Positions 52,644 through 60,098 of a stretch of 64,000 nt of DNA are shown in pieces (the first letter of the stretch is position 1; each line of letters starts with the position of its first letter). Source of the stretch: JBBRMG01 sp038230955. GTDB taxonomy: Bacteria; Patescibacteriota; Doudnabacteria; UBA920. The position numbers were made by a program, and so were the translations under genes. The stretch spans positions 1-64,000 of the forward strand of contig JBBRMG010000002.1 of NCBI GenBank assembly GCA_038230955.1, given 5' to 3'. A model generated the notes under the pieces. The model ran no database searches. It was not told where the DNA came from and saw nothing but the letters and a program-made list of their open reading frames with translations.

Positions 52644-53297
52644 ATGTATCAAGTTATTGCTCAATATCATAATTTACTACAGCAAGGTTTTCTTGTAACA
52701 CTAGAGCTGCTCGGCAGTGTAATGCTTATCGGTGTTCCCCTAGGAATTATCCTGGGGGTAGTCGGTGGCAAATACAGTCCAGAGTTTGGTGTTGTAATTA
52801 AAGCCGTCCGCTTTTTTACCAAAGTAGTTCCTGTGTTAGTGCTATTGTTCTGGCTACACTTTCCTTTGCAGGGTTTATTGAAAATAGTAGTCAATCCATT
52901 CTGGACCACTATATTAGCTTTGAGCTTTGTTAATACATTTGCTGTCGCTGCATTGATAACCAATGAACTAAGTTTATTACCAAAGTCCTTTCGTGATTCG
53001 GGTATCACCTTGGGAATGTCGCAACGCCAAATAATCTGGTATATAGAGTTACCATTATTAACCCGGCGGGCGTTACCGCAAATATTGCTTGTACAGGCCG
53101 CAATGCTTGAATACACTTTGTTTGCTAGCTTGATTGGAACACCTGAATTATTCCGTACCGCTCAAACAATTAATGCAATGATTTATCAGCCGGTAGAAAT
53201 ATACACATTATTAGTTGGATTCTTCTTTGCTATATTAGCACCGTTACATTTGTTAATTTCTTGGATTCAAAAAAAATATGCTTCACAGTATGCTTAA
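52644..53297 (+). CDS. Amino-acid-type ABC transporter permease
   Basis: 217 residues, about five membrane helices. The cytoplasmic EAA-loop is visible (SFRDSGITLGMSQRQIIWYI followed by ELPLLTRRALPQI). It is typical of HisM/GlnP-like permeases that pair with family 3 binding proteins. It overlaps the ATPase start by up to 20 nt. Confidence 0.92.
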   Translation: MYQVIAQYHNLLQQGFLVTLELLGSVMLIGVPLGIILGVVGGKYSPEFGVVIKAVRFFTKVVPVLVLLFWLHFPLQGLLKIVVNPFWTTILALSFVNTFAVAALITNELSLLPKSFRDSGITLGMSQRQIIWYIELPLLTRRALPQILLVQAAMLEYTLFASLIGTPELFRTAQTINAMIYQPVEIYTLLVGFFFAILAPLHLLISWIQKKYASQYA

Positions 53298-54408
53298 AAT
53301 TGAATACGCTACCAAAAACTTTAATCCTGATGGCGACTGTCGCGGTATTACCGACGTTTCATTCTCGGCTAACTATGGAGAGATAGTTTGCGTTCTCGGA
53401 GCTAGTGGTTCCGGTAAGAGCACATTACTTAGAGTGCTTGCTGGTCTGGAAAAGTTAGATAATGGAATACGGACTGTTGACCCCGGTATATTGGCTAGCT
53501 ATGTCTCCCAAGAATATACTCTATGGCCTCATTTAACCGTGTTAGAAAATATGATTCTCGCACCTAAGCTTAATAAATCAGAGGTTAATGATGTGCAAAA
53601 TGAAGCAGTGCAATTATTGCGGAGGTTTGATTTAGGTGATTACGCTAATGCTTACCCAGCAAATTTATCTGGAGGCCAGCGACAGCGAGTAGCTTTACTC
53701 AGAGCAGTTATGATGAAGCCAAAAGTTTTATTGTTAGATGAAATTACATCAGCCCTAGACCCTGAATTAACGAAAGGCGTGCTCGATCTTATTAGGGCCT
53801 TAGCAAAAGATGGTTACGCTATGGTTATAGTTACTCATCATATGGCATTCGCTCAGTCGATTGCTGATCGCATTGTATTTATGAAACAAGGTAAAGTTGC
53901 CCAAGACATAGCGTCCATGCAATTTTTTACTGAACAAGCTGACCCACAGGTTCGGTCGTTTATTCTTGATATTGCAAAGCGTGATGAGTCAATAGAAATA
54001 TTTAAAGGAGCAGAACAGTTTCAGGCATATCATATGCAATTAATGAAGCGTTTACCGGAAGGCTCTACTATTCATGTTGCCGGTGCTGTCGGGGATGCTT
54101 GGTATGAACCGATGGGTCAATTCTATCAAGCATATGAAGACTTGCGTATTAAAAAACGGATCACCTGGAAAATGGTCACTTATAACCAAGGGGATACCGA
54201 TCGTAAATTAGCTCAACAATTTCCAGAATTAAATCAGTTCAGAGAGATGCCTCGCTCTATTCAAAACCCATCTAATTACAATGTATTTGAAGACACAGTG
54301 ATTACTCAAATATTTGGCGATGAGCCAACAATTATTCAAACGAAAAACCAAAAAATTGCTGATGGTTATATGAGGTTCTTTGAAGAGTTATGGGAAGCAG
54401 GAAAATAA
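53278..54408 (+). CDS. ABC importer ATPase with a C-terminal TrmB-sensor-like domain
   Basis: 376 residues, longer than the ~245 of usual GlnQ-type ATPases. The nucleotide-binding domain is complete: Walker A GASGSGKST, Q-loop VSQEYTLWPH, signature LSGGQRQR, Walker B VLLLDEITSALDPE, H-loop VTHHMAFA. After about residue 240 there is a ~130-residue extension (FKGAEQFQAYHMQLMKRLPE, GDAWYEPMGQFYQAYEDLRI, VTYNQGDTDRKL, and the end IADGYMRFFEELWEAG). Its layout and terminal I-A-D-x-Y-x-x-F-F-x-x-L-W motif match the effector half of TrmB regulators, including the adjacent one. It probably senses a ligand to gate transport. ATG 53290 is an alternative start. Confidence 0.88.
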   Translation: MLHSMLKIEYATKNFNPDGDCRGITDVSFSANYGEIVCVLGASGSGKSTLLRVLAGLEKLDNGIRTVDPGILASYVSQEYTLWPHLTVLENMILAPKLNKSEVNDVQNEAVQLLRRFDLGDYANAYPANLSGGQRQRVALLRAVMMKPKVLLLDEITSALDPELTKGVLDLIRALAKDGYAMVIVTHHMAFAQSIADRIVFMKQGKVAQDIASMQFFTEQADPQVRSFILDIAKRDESIEIFKGAEQFQAYHMQLMKRLPEGSTIHVAGAVGDAWYEPMGQFYQAYEDLRIKKRITWKMVTYNQGDTDRKLAQQFPELNQFREMPRSIQNPSNYNVFEDTVITQIFGDEPTIIQTKNQKIADGYMRFFEELWEAGK

Positions 54409-54444
54409 AAATTCGGCATCTGCCGGATTGATATATTGTCTTCT

Positions 54445-54521
54445 TGGTGCGCGTGCCTGGATTCGAACCAGGGACCGTCAAGGTATAAGCTTGATGCTCT
54501 AACCAGCTGAGCTACACGCGC
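54445..54521 (-). tRNA. tRNA-Ile (anticodon UAU)
   Basis: 77 nt including an encoded CCA. Acceptor GCGCGTG/CACGCGC, T-loop TTCGAAT, anticodon stem TCAAG/CTTGA with loop CTTATAC, giving anticodon TAT for AUA codons. A TAT anticodon reads AUA directly. Confidence 0.93.
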
Positions 54522-54560
54522 TTAATTTGCCTATACATTATAGCGAAACCAGCCAGCCTT

Positions 54561-55151
54561 TTAAAGGCCCGTTATATCGAGTTTTTTAAGATACTTTACC
54601 AGTGCACTGAAGTTATTTTGGTAGTGGTACGTCCTCATTCCTAGTTTACGCGCCGGTATTAAATTGACGGCCCGGTCGTCTATGAAAAGTGTTTCTTTTG
54701 GGTTGATGTTGTATTTACGAATTGTGTATTGATAGATGTTTAGATGCGGTTTGCGCATACCTAATCGGGATGAATTAATGAAAGGTACTCCTGCAACGTT
54801 CATGCCATTGTGTTTGATAATCAGAGCCGGCCAAGTTTTTTGATGATTAGATAGAATAAGTACTTGGTAATTTTTGCGCAATTTTTGGAGAATCTTAGAT
54901 GGCGGTAAAGCTTTCGATGTGGCCCAGAGTTTTCTCAGTTCTGTAACTGTAAATTGTGGTAGTAAAGTTTTTTGCATAACCTTCAGCAGAGTTGCTGAAG
55001 AGATTTTGCCCTCGTTGCTGTTGTGCATTGCATGAACGTATAAGCGCTGTTTGCTTTGAGGGAGTTTAGCGAAATGGTATTTTTTTTCAAGAGTCAAAGT
55101 AATCTCTTCTGCTAACACACCAGAAAAATCGAATATTATAGTTTTTATCAT
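54561..55151 (-). CDS. HAD-superfamily hydrolase
   Basis: 196 residues. Motif I is IIFDFSGVLAEE: the first Asp is kept and the second position is Ser rather than Asp, common in epoxide-hydrolase-like and IA-type members. Motif II is ILSNHQKT, motif III uses the Lys in RKPHLNIYQY, and motif IV is ETLFIDDRAVNL. So it has the catalytic layout of an HAD IA phosphatase or dehalogenase-like enzyme; the substrate is unknown. Confidence 0.85.
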   Translation of the reverse strand: MIKTIIFDFSGVLAEEITLTLEKKYHFAKLPQSKQRLYVHAMHNSNEGKISSATLLKVMQKTLLPQFTVTELRKLWATSKALPPSKILQKLRKNYQVLILSNHQKTWPALIIKHNGMNVAGVPFINSSRLGMRKPHLNIYQYTIRKYNINPKETLFIDDRAVNLIPARKLGMRTYHYQNNFSALVKYLKKLDITGL

Positions 55152-55199
55152 ATCCTAATTATAACTGAGCCATAGTATATTGGCCACACAATGTTAGAC

Positions 55200-55234
55200 C
55201 CAAAAGCCCCAGCAAAGGGGTAGCCAGGGCTCCG
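55200..55234 (-). terminator. Possible weak terminator
   Basis: Minus strand: AGCCC...GGGCT or CCCC-TTTGCT-GGGG pairing followed by TTTT. The run of T is short. Confidence 0.35.
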
Positions 55235-55246
55235 GGTGATGGGCCG

Positions 55247-55319
55247 TGCGGCGGATATGATTGGAATCGAACCAAATCCGAAAATTAAGCCAGACCGTCT
55301 GTTTTTCATATCCACCACA
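55247..55319 (-). ncRNA. Compact three-way-junction-like RNA element, candidate
   Basis: A 13-bp helix (55307-55319 with 55247-55259) closes a 47-nt region containing two small hairpins: CAGA-CGG-TCTG and TTGG-TTCGATT-CCAA; the second imitates a tRNA T-arm. On the minus strand the outer helix has only G-U wobbles where the plus strand would have C-A mismatches, so minus is the likely RNA strand. It is too short and lacks a D-arm and normal anticodon arm to be a tRNA. No clear promoter seen. Confidence 0.4.
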
Positions 55320-55370
55320 ATTAAGTGTAAATAACGGGTCCTGAAGTTACGTTAAAAAAGTTATCAATTC

Positions 55371-55471
55371 TAAATAAAAAATTCTCCAGAATGGAGAATT
55401 TTTTAGGATATGAATGATCCGTTAGGATTCAATCGGTTCCGCCAGCAGCCAATTTCTACAAAAGATATTAG
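55371..55471 (-). ncRNA. Candidate small RNA downstream of gyrA
   Basis: Immediately after the gyrA stop, TTGACT and TATAAT are spaced 16 nt (about 55479-55508, minus strand). About 100 nt downstream is a strong intrinsic terminator, AAAAAATTCTCC/GGAGAATTTTTT with T-run (55371-55404). The RNA in between has no open frame and can form AATTGG/CCGATT and GGAT/ATCC hairpins. A promoter-terminator pair without a gene suggests a small RNA. Confidence 0.5.
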
Positions 55472-55515
55472 CTACTCCAGTATTATATTTCGCCATGCTA
55501 TTAAGTCAATAGTTA

Positions 55516-57987
55516 TTAGACTAATGCCACGCTGGCAACAGTGTCGCCTTCCGCCATGCGCATGACGCGAACGCCTTGAGTAGCGCGGGATAAAGTAGAA
55601 ATAGATTTCAGTGCAGTGCGAATAGTTTGGCCTTGTTTGGAAATAATGACCAAATCTTTTTCTTCTGTGCCATCGAGAATCATCATCGCCATAATTTTAC
55701 CGGTCTTGGCTGTAATTTTTACAGTCTTAATACCGCTGCCGGCTCGCTTCTGGACTTTGTAGTCAGATAGGGTAGTCTTTTTACCCAAACCATATTCGGT
55801 GACGACTAGTACCTCTAAGTTCTTAGTGTCGGTATCTTTGTGAATGACATCCATGGAAACAACATGGTCCCCTTTGCGCAGACGGATGCCGGTAACGCCG
55901 GCGGCTGACCGACCCATGACGCGAACATCAGTCTCTTTGAACCGAACAGCTTGGCCGTCTTCCGTAGTGAACATGACTTCGTCGCTACCGTTGCTGAATT
56001 TAACCCACTTTAATTCATCGTCTCCTTTTAAGCCAATGGCAATCATGCCACTGCGACGAACTTTGGCGAATTCATCGCGCGATACTTTTTTCACCAAACC
56101 GTTACGGGTGGCCATGACTACAAATTTGAGCGTGGTGTTTTTTGGTTCAGGTAATACGGCGGTGGAATATTCCCCTGCCCCTAGTTGCAAGAAGTTAACC
56201 AAAGCTTGGCCTTTCCCAGTGCGTGCTCCTTCTGGAATTTCGTATGCTTTAGTGACAAACACGCGACCTTTGTTCGTAAAGAACATTAAGTTGTCGTGGG
56301 TATTAGCCGAGAACAGGTTGTCTATAATATCTTCTTCTTTCAGGGTCTGGCCAATAACACCCTTACCGCCACGGCTCTGTTGGCGGTAGGTGTCAGGAGT
56401 TAATCGTTTGATGTAACCGGACTTAGTAATAGAGATAATCGATTCGGTTTCTGGGATTAAATCTTCGGCATTGAACTGGCCAATGGCTGAGGGAATAATT
56501 TGCGTGCGGCGGTCATCACCAAACTTTTGTTTGACTTCAGTAATTTCCCCTTTGATGATGTTCATAATCTTCTTGGGTGAACTCAAAATACCTTCCAGAT
56601 CAGCAATCAACGCTTTCTTTTCTTTCAGTTCGTCTTCAATTTTTTTACGCTCCAAACCAGCCAAGGTTTGTAGTCGCATATCCAAAATGGCTTGAGTCTG
56701 GATTTCAGAAAGTTTGAACTTTTTGATTAAATTTTGGAACGCTTCTTCGCGAGTGCTACTAGCTCGAATAGTTTTGATAACTTCATCAATATGATCCAAC
56801 GCTTTTTTTAAACCTTCTAAAATATGCTCGCGGTCCTTTGCCTTGCGTAGTTCAAATTCAGTGCGGCGACGGACTACAGTTTGGCGATGGAGTAAGTAGT
56901 TTTCTAAGATGCTTTTGATATTCAACACTTGGGGCTGAATGCCGTCTACCAAAGCCAAAGTGTTCATGTGGAACGTTTCTTGTAGCTGGGTGTAGGAGAA
57001 TAACTGGTTGAGAATTTTATTGGCTAGTGCGTCCTTTTTCAGTTCGACAACAATACGGACGCCATCTTTGTCGCTTTCGTCACGGACATCTTTAATCCCT
57101 TCAATCTTTTTGTCGCGGACTAAATCGGCAATCCGTTCCAGCATTGTGGCTTTGTTTACTCGGTAAGGAATTTCTGTAATGAGAATGCGGTTGTTACCGT
57201 TTTTCATCTCTTCGATCTCGGTTTTGCCGCGCATAACAATGCCGCCCTTGCCGGTGGCATAAGCATTGCGGATAGCGGCAGCATCAAAAATTAACCCGCC
57301 GGTAGGAAAGTCAGGGCCCTTAACGATGTCGCACAACTGTTCCACAGTAGTGTCTGGGTTCTCTACCAAAGCCACAATGGCATCCACAATTTCGTTGAGG
57401 TTATGTGGCGGAATATCGGTGGCCATCCCCACAGCAATGCCCAATGTTCCATTGAGCAACAGGTTAGGCAGTTTCCCCGGTAGCGTTATCGGTTCTTTTT
57501 CAGTGGAGTCATAGTTGTCACGCCAGTCCACGGTTTCTTTGTCTAAATCTTCCAGCAGGACTTCAGCAATAGCCGACATCTTGGCCTCCGTGTAACGCAT
57601 AGCAGCAGCGCGATCCCCATCCATAGAACCAAAGTTTCCTTGGCCTTTAATGAGCGGATAGCGCATGGCAAAGTCTTGAGCCATGTGAACCATAGAATCA
57701 TATACAGCAGTGTCGCCGTGCGGGTGATACTTACCAAGCACTTCACCAACTACTTTAGCGGACTTTGTGGTTTTAGACGTGTGGCGCAGTCCCATGGTAT
57801 GCATGGCGTACAAAATGCGGCGATGCACCGGTTTCAATCCATCGCGGACATCTGGTAAAGCACGGGATACAATGACTGTCATGGCATAGTCTAAGTATGA
57901 CTCATGCATTTCACTTTCCAGTGTGCGTGGGCGAATGACACCAATGTTGGTGCTGCGTTCTTCTTGTCCTGATCCGTCTTTAGGCAT
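55516..57987 (-). CDS. gyrA: DNA gyrase subunit A
   Basis: 823 residues. Breaks and rejoins DNA in supercoiling together with GyrB (not in window). N-terminal SYLDYAMTVIVSRALPDVRD, catalytic Tyr in AMRYTEAKMS (about residue 131), and the tower and coiled-coil regions are present. The C-terminal beta-pinwheel contains a GyrA-box-like QSRGGKG; the second position is Ser instead of the usual Arg or Lys. Overall it fits GyrA better than ParC. It is followed by a promoter for a candidate small RNA. Confidence 0.96.
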   Translation of the reverse strand: MPKDGSGQEERSTNIGVIRPRTLESEMHESYLDYAMTVIVSRALPDVRDGLKPVHRRILYAMHTMGLRHTSKTTKSAKVVGEVLGKYHPHGDTAVYDSMVHMAQDFAMRYPLIKGQGNFGSMDGDRAAAMRYTEAKMSAIAEVLLEDLDKETVDWRDNYDSTEKEPITLPGKLPNLLLNGTLGIAVGMATDIPPHNLNEIVDAIVALVENPDTTVEQLCDIVKGPDFPTGGLIFDAAAIRNAYATGKGGIVMRGKTEIEEMKNGNNRILITEIPYRVNKATMLERIADLVRDKKIEGIKDVRDESDKDGVRIVVELKKDALANKILNQLFSYTQLQETFHMNTLALVDGIQPQVLNIKSILENYLLHRQTVVRRRTEFELRKAKDREHILEGLKKALDHIDEVIKTIRASSTREEAFQNLIKKFKLSEIQTQAILDMRLQTLAGLERKKIEDELKEKKALIADLEGILSSPKKIMNIIKGEITEVKQKFGDDRRTQIIPSAIGQFNAEDLIPETESIISITKSGYIKRLTPDTYRQQSRGGKGVIGQTLKEEDIIDNLFSANTHDNLMFFTNKGRVFVTKAYEIPEGARTGKGQALVNFLQLGAGEYSTAVLPEPKNTTLKFVVMATRNGLVKKVSRDEFAKVRRSGMIAIGLKGDDELKWVKFSNGSDEVMFTTEDGQAVRFKETDVRVMGRSAAGVTGIRLRKGDHVVSMDVIHKDTDTKNLEVLVVTEYGLGKKTTLSDYKVQKRAGSGIKTVKITAKTGKIMAMMILDGTEEKDLVIISKQGQTIRTALKSISTLSRATQGVRVMRMAEGDTVASVALV

Positions 57988-57992
57988 AGCGT

Positions 57993-58205
57993 TTACTTAA
58001 TAGGTTTATTATAGTTGTCGCGCAAGTCATTCACTCCGCGCCCGGCTGTATCGAATAGGGTTGTGTCTTTTTGAACGTCTTTATGAATGCCGGCAGTAGC
58101 AATCCAAATAATAATTAAAATTAGAGCTGCCACGCCGCACCAAATCCAAATCATTCTGATTTTTTTTTCTTTTGGTTGGTTGCGAATGTTGTCTATGAAT
58201 GACAT
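57993..58205 (-). CDS. Small single-helix membrane protein, unknown
   Basis: 70 residues: basic N-terminal segment (NIRNQPKEKKIRMIW), one membrane helix (about 19-40), and a short outside tail (TLFDTAGRGVNDLRDNYNKP). It sits 5 nt upstream of gyrA and 11 nt after the next gene, in one operon. Not recognised. Confidence 0.7.
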   Translation of the reverse strand: MSFIDNIRNQPKEKKIRMIWIWCGVAALILIIIWIATAGIHKDVQKDTTLFDTAGRGVNDLRDNYNKPIK

Positions 58206-58216
58206 GGTGCAAGTAA

Positions 58217-58855
58217 TTAACGAAGCGGCTCAATCACAATAACTTTGGTGTTCTCTACTGGTATATCTTTTTTCTTGATGATCAATTTTTCCATGGTTTC
58301 ACTTTTGCCACCCATCTCTTTGATAAAAGTTTCTAACTTGTCATATGGTAATGATAGCCCGGCAATTTCATAGTGAGATGGGATAACAATTTTTGGTTCA
58401 ATTTCTAACACAACTTTGGCCGCATCTTTAGCGGTCATAACGCTGTTGCCGCCCACTGGCAAAATGAGGATGTCGATGTCGCCCAAGCCTTCCAGGTCAT
58501 CCTTGTCCATCGTAAATTCGCGTATATGGGTCAGGTTGAGGATTTTAATATCTTCGCTCTCAATTAAGTAAGTGGTAACGTAGCGAGTTTTGTCCCCCTC
58601 GTCTTGTTTTAGTGGGATACCCGTCACAGTGATGCCTTTAACATCATACTCGCCTGGATCACTCATGAGGAACGGTTCACCAGAAATGCCAGAGGTAGCA
58701 TTGTACAGGGGGTTTGTTTTCTCGGCCAAAAGCAAACAATCGGCCGCTCCCCGGGGCGGAGTCAGACCAGATTGCTTGTCGAATGGGTCAGTAATGGCTG
58801 TCGCGTCTTTGGTGATAATCTTGAAGCTAGATAAGCCGAAATAGTGTATTTGCAT
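58217..58855 (-). CDS. Metallo-beta-lactamase-fold protein, metal site altered
   Basis: 212 residues, UlaG/L-ascorbate-6-phosphate-lactonase-like. MQIHYFGLSSFKIITKDATA and ITDPF begin the fold; GEYDVKGITVTGIP and IDILILPVGGN are typical. However the H-x-H-x-D-H metal motif is replaced (LLLAEKTNPLYN), while the later SHY is kept, so hydrolase activity is doubtful. It precedes the small membrane protein and gyrA on the same strand. Confidence 0.8.
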   Translation of the reverse strand: MQIHYFGLSSFKIITKDATAITDPFDKQSGLTPPRGAADCLLLAEKTNPLYNATSGISGEPFLMSDPGEYDVKGITVTGIPLKQDEGDKTRYVTTYLIESEDIKILNLTHIREFTMDKDDLEGLGDIDILILPVGGNSVMTAKDAAKVVLEIEPKIVIPSHYEIAGLSLPYDKLETFIKEMGGKSETMEKLIIKKKDIPVENTKVIVIEPLR

Positions 58856-58902
58856 AGGTTTTATATAGGGGTATTATAGCAATTTTGAGGGGTGATGACA
58901 AT

Positions 58903-58933
58903 AAAAAAACGCTCAAGTGGAAGGGTGAGCGTT
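58903..58933 (-). terminator. Intrinsic terminator after the 58969 gene
   Basis: AACGCTCA (58908-58915) pairs with TGAGCGTT (58926-58933). On the minus strand a T-run follows. Confidence 0.85.
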
Positions 58934-58968
58934 CGAGCAAATTATATTTGCTCTAATAGGTTTTGCAG

Positions 58969-59778
58969 CTAGGTTGATCCGATGTTGGCGCTGCCCTGGG
59001 TCGGCCCGTCGCCGGCCGTCGCCGCTTCGGTTTTGGGCAGTCGTTCGTCCGAATAGTCGTAGGTAAACATTAGGATTGGATGTAACTTTTCTTTATCCAG
59101 AACGATTCCGAGACTGGAATTTATCGTTCTGAGGTATTGGTCTATTTCCCTCAGCAACTGTCGGATTGCCGCCGGTGACCTAGATGGATAATCTTTCTCC
59201 AGTTTATTTAGATTATCCTTTGCGTACGAGAGAATTATGTCGTGGACGATGTCCTGAAGAGTTGCACTTGCCTTCTTCGGATCGACTGATAGAGAGGGTC
59301 CAATATTTTCACTGACTTCCCTGTAGCATATGCCTGCGTTGCTGAACATGGTCGCTTCAGATATTATGGCGATACATCTGTAAGCTTCTTCAGGTTCAAT
59401 TTTCCCAGAAGTAAGTTTGGCATAAGCGACCTGGGCTATGTGCAATGTCTTGGCTCGTTCTTCGGCTATTTTTTGATTCTGGTTTGCCTTGTCTGCCGCC
59501 CAGCATTTTTCGTATTGTCCTATAACCATAAACCAGTCTCGAAGATCGCGGTGGACCTCAATCGGCGCGATATGATGTTTCGTCATAGCGTCTATCATCT
59601 TTTTGCAATCAGCGGCATTGCTTTCCCCTAATCCTCGCCAGAGTGGCCCGTAAAGTCCTTTGCATCGTTTGAGTGCCCTCCATCGCATCACAGATTTGTT
59701 TGCGAATCTGCCCATCGATATAGATCCAATGGCCGCCAGCACTACCAATAAAATAAAGTAACTTGTTTCAATGTGCAT
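58969..59778 (-). CDS. Membrane-anchored helical protein, unknown
   Basis: 269 residues. One N-terminal helix (about 7-23) followed by a Cys-containing, largely helical soluble part (VHRDLRDWFMVIGQYEKCWA, KLTSGKIEPEEAYRCIAII) and a low-complexity Ala/Gly/Thr tail. AGGAG precedes ATG 59778. Not recognised. It has its own terminator and is divergent from the S1-domain gene. Confidence 0.75.
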   Translation of the reverse strand: MHIETSYFILLVVLAAIGSISMGRFANKSVMRWRALKRCKGLYGPLWRGLGESNAADCKKMIDAMTKHHIAPIEVHRDLRDWFMVIGQYEKCWAADKANQNQKIAEERAKTLHIAQVAYAKLTSGKIEPEEAYRCIAIISEATMFSNAGICYREVSENIGPSLSVDPKKASATLQDIVHDIILSYAKDNLNKLEKDYPSRSPAAIRQLLREIDQYLRTINSSLGIVLDKEKLHPILMFTYDYSDERLPKTEAATAGDGPTQGSANIGST

Positions 59779-59878
59779 AATTTCTCCTGTCGAATTGTGG
59801 ATTTTGTTTGTGTTTTTTGATTTTTGCCGGCACAGTAAAGATTGCCAGAATATAGCAGTCTAGCTGGATTCCGACCTC

Positions 59879-59907
59879 TTGTCAATGGCGTCTTCTTATG
59901 GTATAGT
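59879..59907 (+). promoter_or_regulatory. Promoter of the S1-domain protein gene
   Basis: TTGTCA (59879-59884), 17-nt spacer, TATAGT (59902-59907). The predicted transcript starts at about 59914, exactly where the pseudoknot begins. Confidence 0.8.
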
Positions 59908-59913
59908 ACTGCT

Positions 59914-60098
59914 ACTTACTGGTGCCAGTGCCATAAATTGAATAATAACCCCCGGTAAGTCTAAGTAACGGCACTGTTTAATAATTAATATATGAATAGC
60001 GTTTTTACATTTGCTCAACGTGTAATACGTTGATTTTTGTTTTTTGTGAAGCAAAAACAATTTATAGCAGAGCTCACATATATTAGGAAAGGTATTTT
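59914..60098 (+). promoter_or_regulatory. Structured leader of the S1-domain gene: pseudoknot and attenuator
   Basis: The first 63 nt can form an H-type pseudoknot: ACTTACTGG (59914-59922) with CCGGTAAGT (59952-59960), interlaced with CAGTGCC (59926-59932) and GGCACTG (59970-59976). Downstream is an intrinsic terminator, TCAACGT/ACGTTGA with T5-G-T6 (60015-60045). A 13-codon frame, MNSVFTFAQRVIR (59992-60033), ends inside that hairpin but has no ribosome-binding site. The T-run can instead pair with AAAAACAA (60052-60059). An AGGAAAGG site precedes the real start. This arrangement suggests regulated read-through, perhaps by S1 itself. Confidence 0.65.
60015..60045 (+). terminator. Intrinsic terminator inside the S1-gene leader
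   Basis: Stem TCAACGT/ACGTTGA, 5-nt loop, then T5-G-T6. It lies 54 nt before ATG 60099 of the gene it would shut off. Confidence 0.75.

Noticed and set aside
55247..55319. tRNA or tmRNA end
   Set aside because: There is a T-arm-like hairpin and a 7-bp acceptor-like stem, but no D-arm, no proper anticodon arm and no CCA on the matching strand; no tag-like reading frame for a tmRNA was found nearby.
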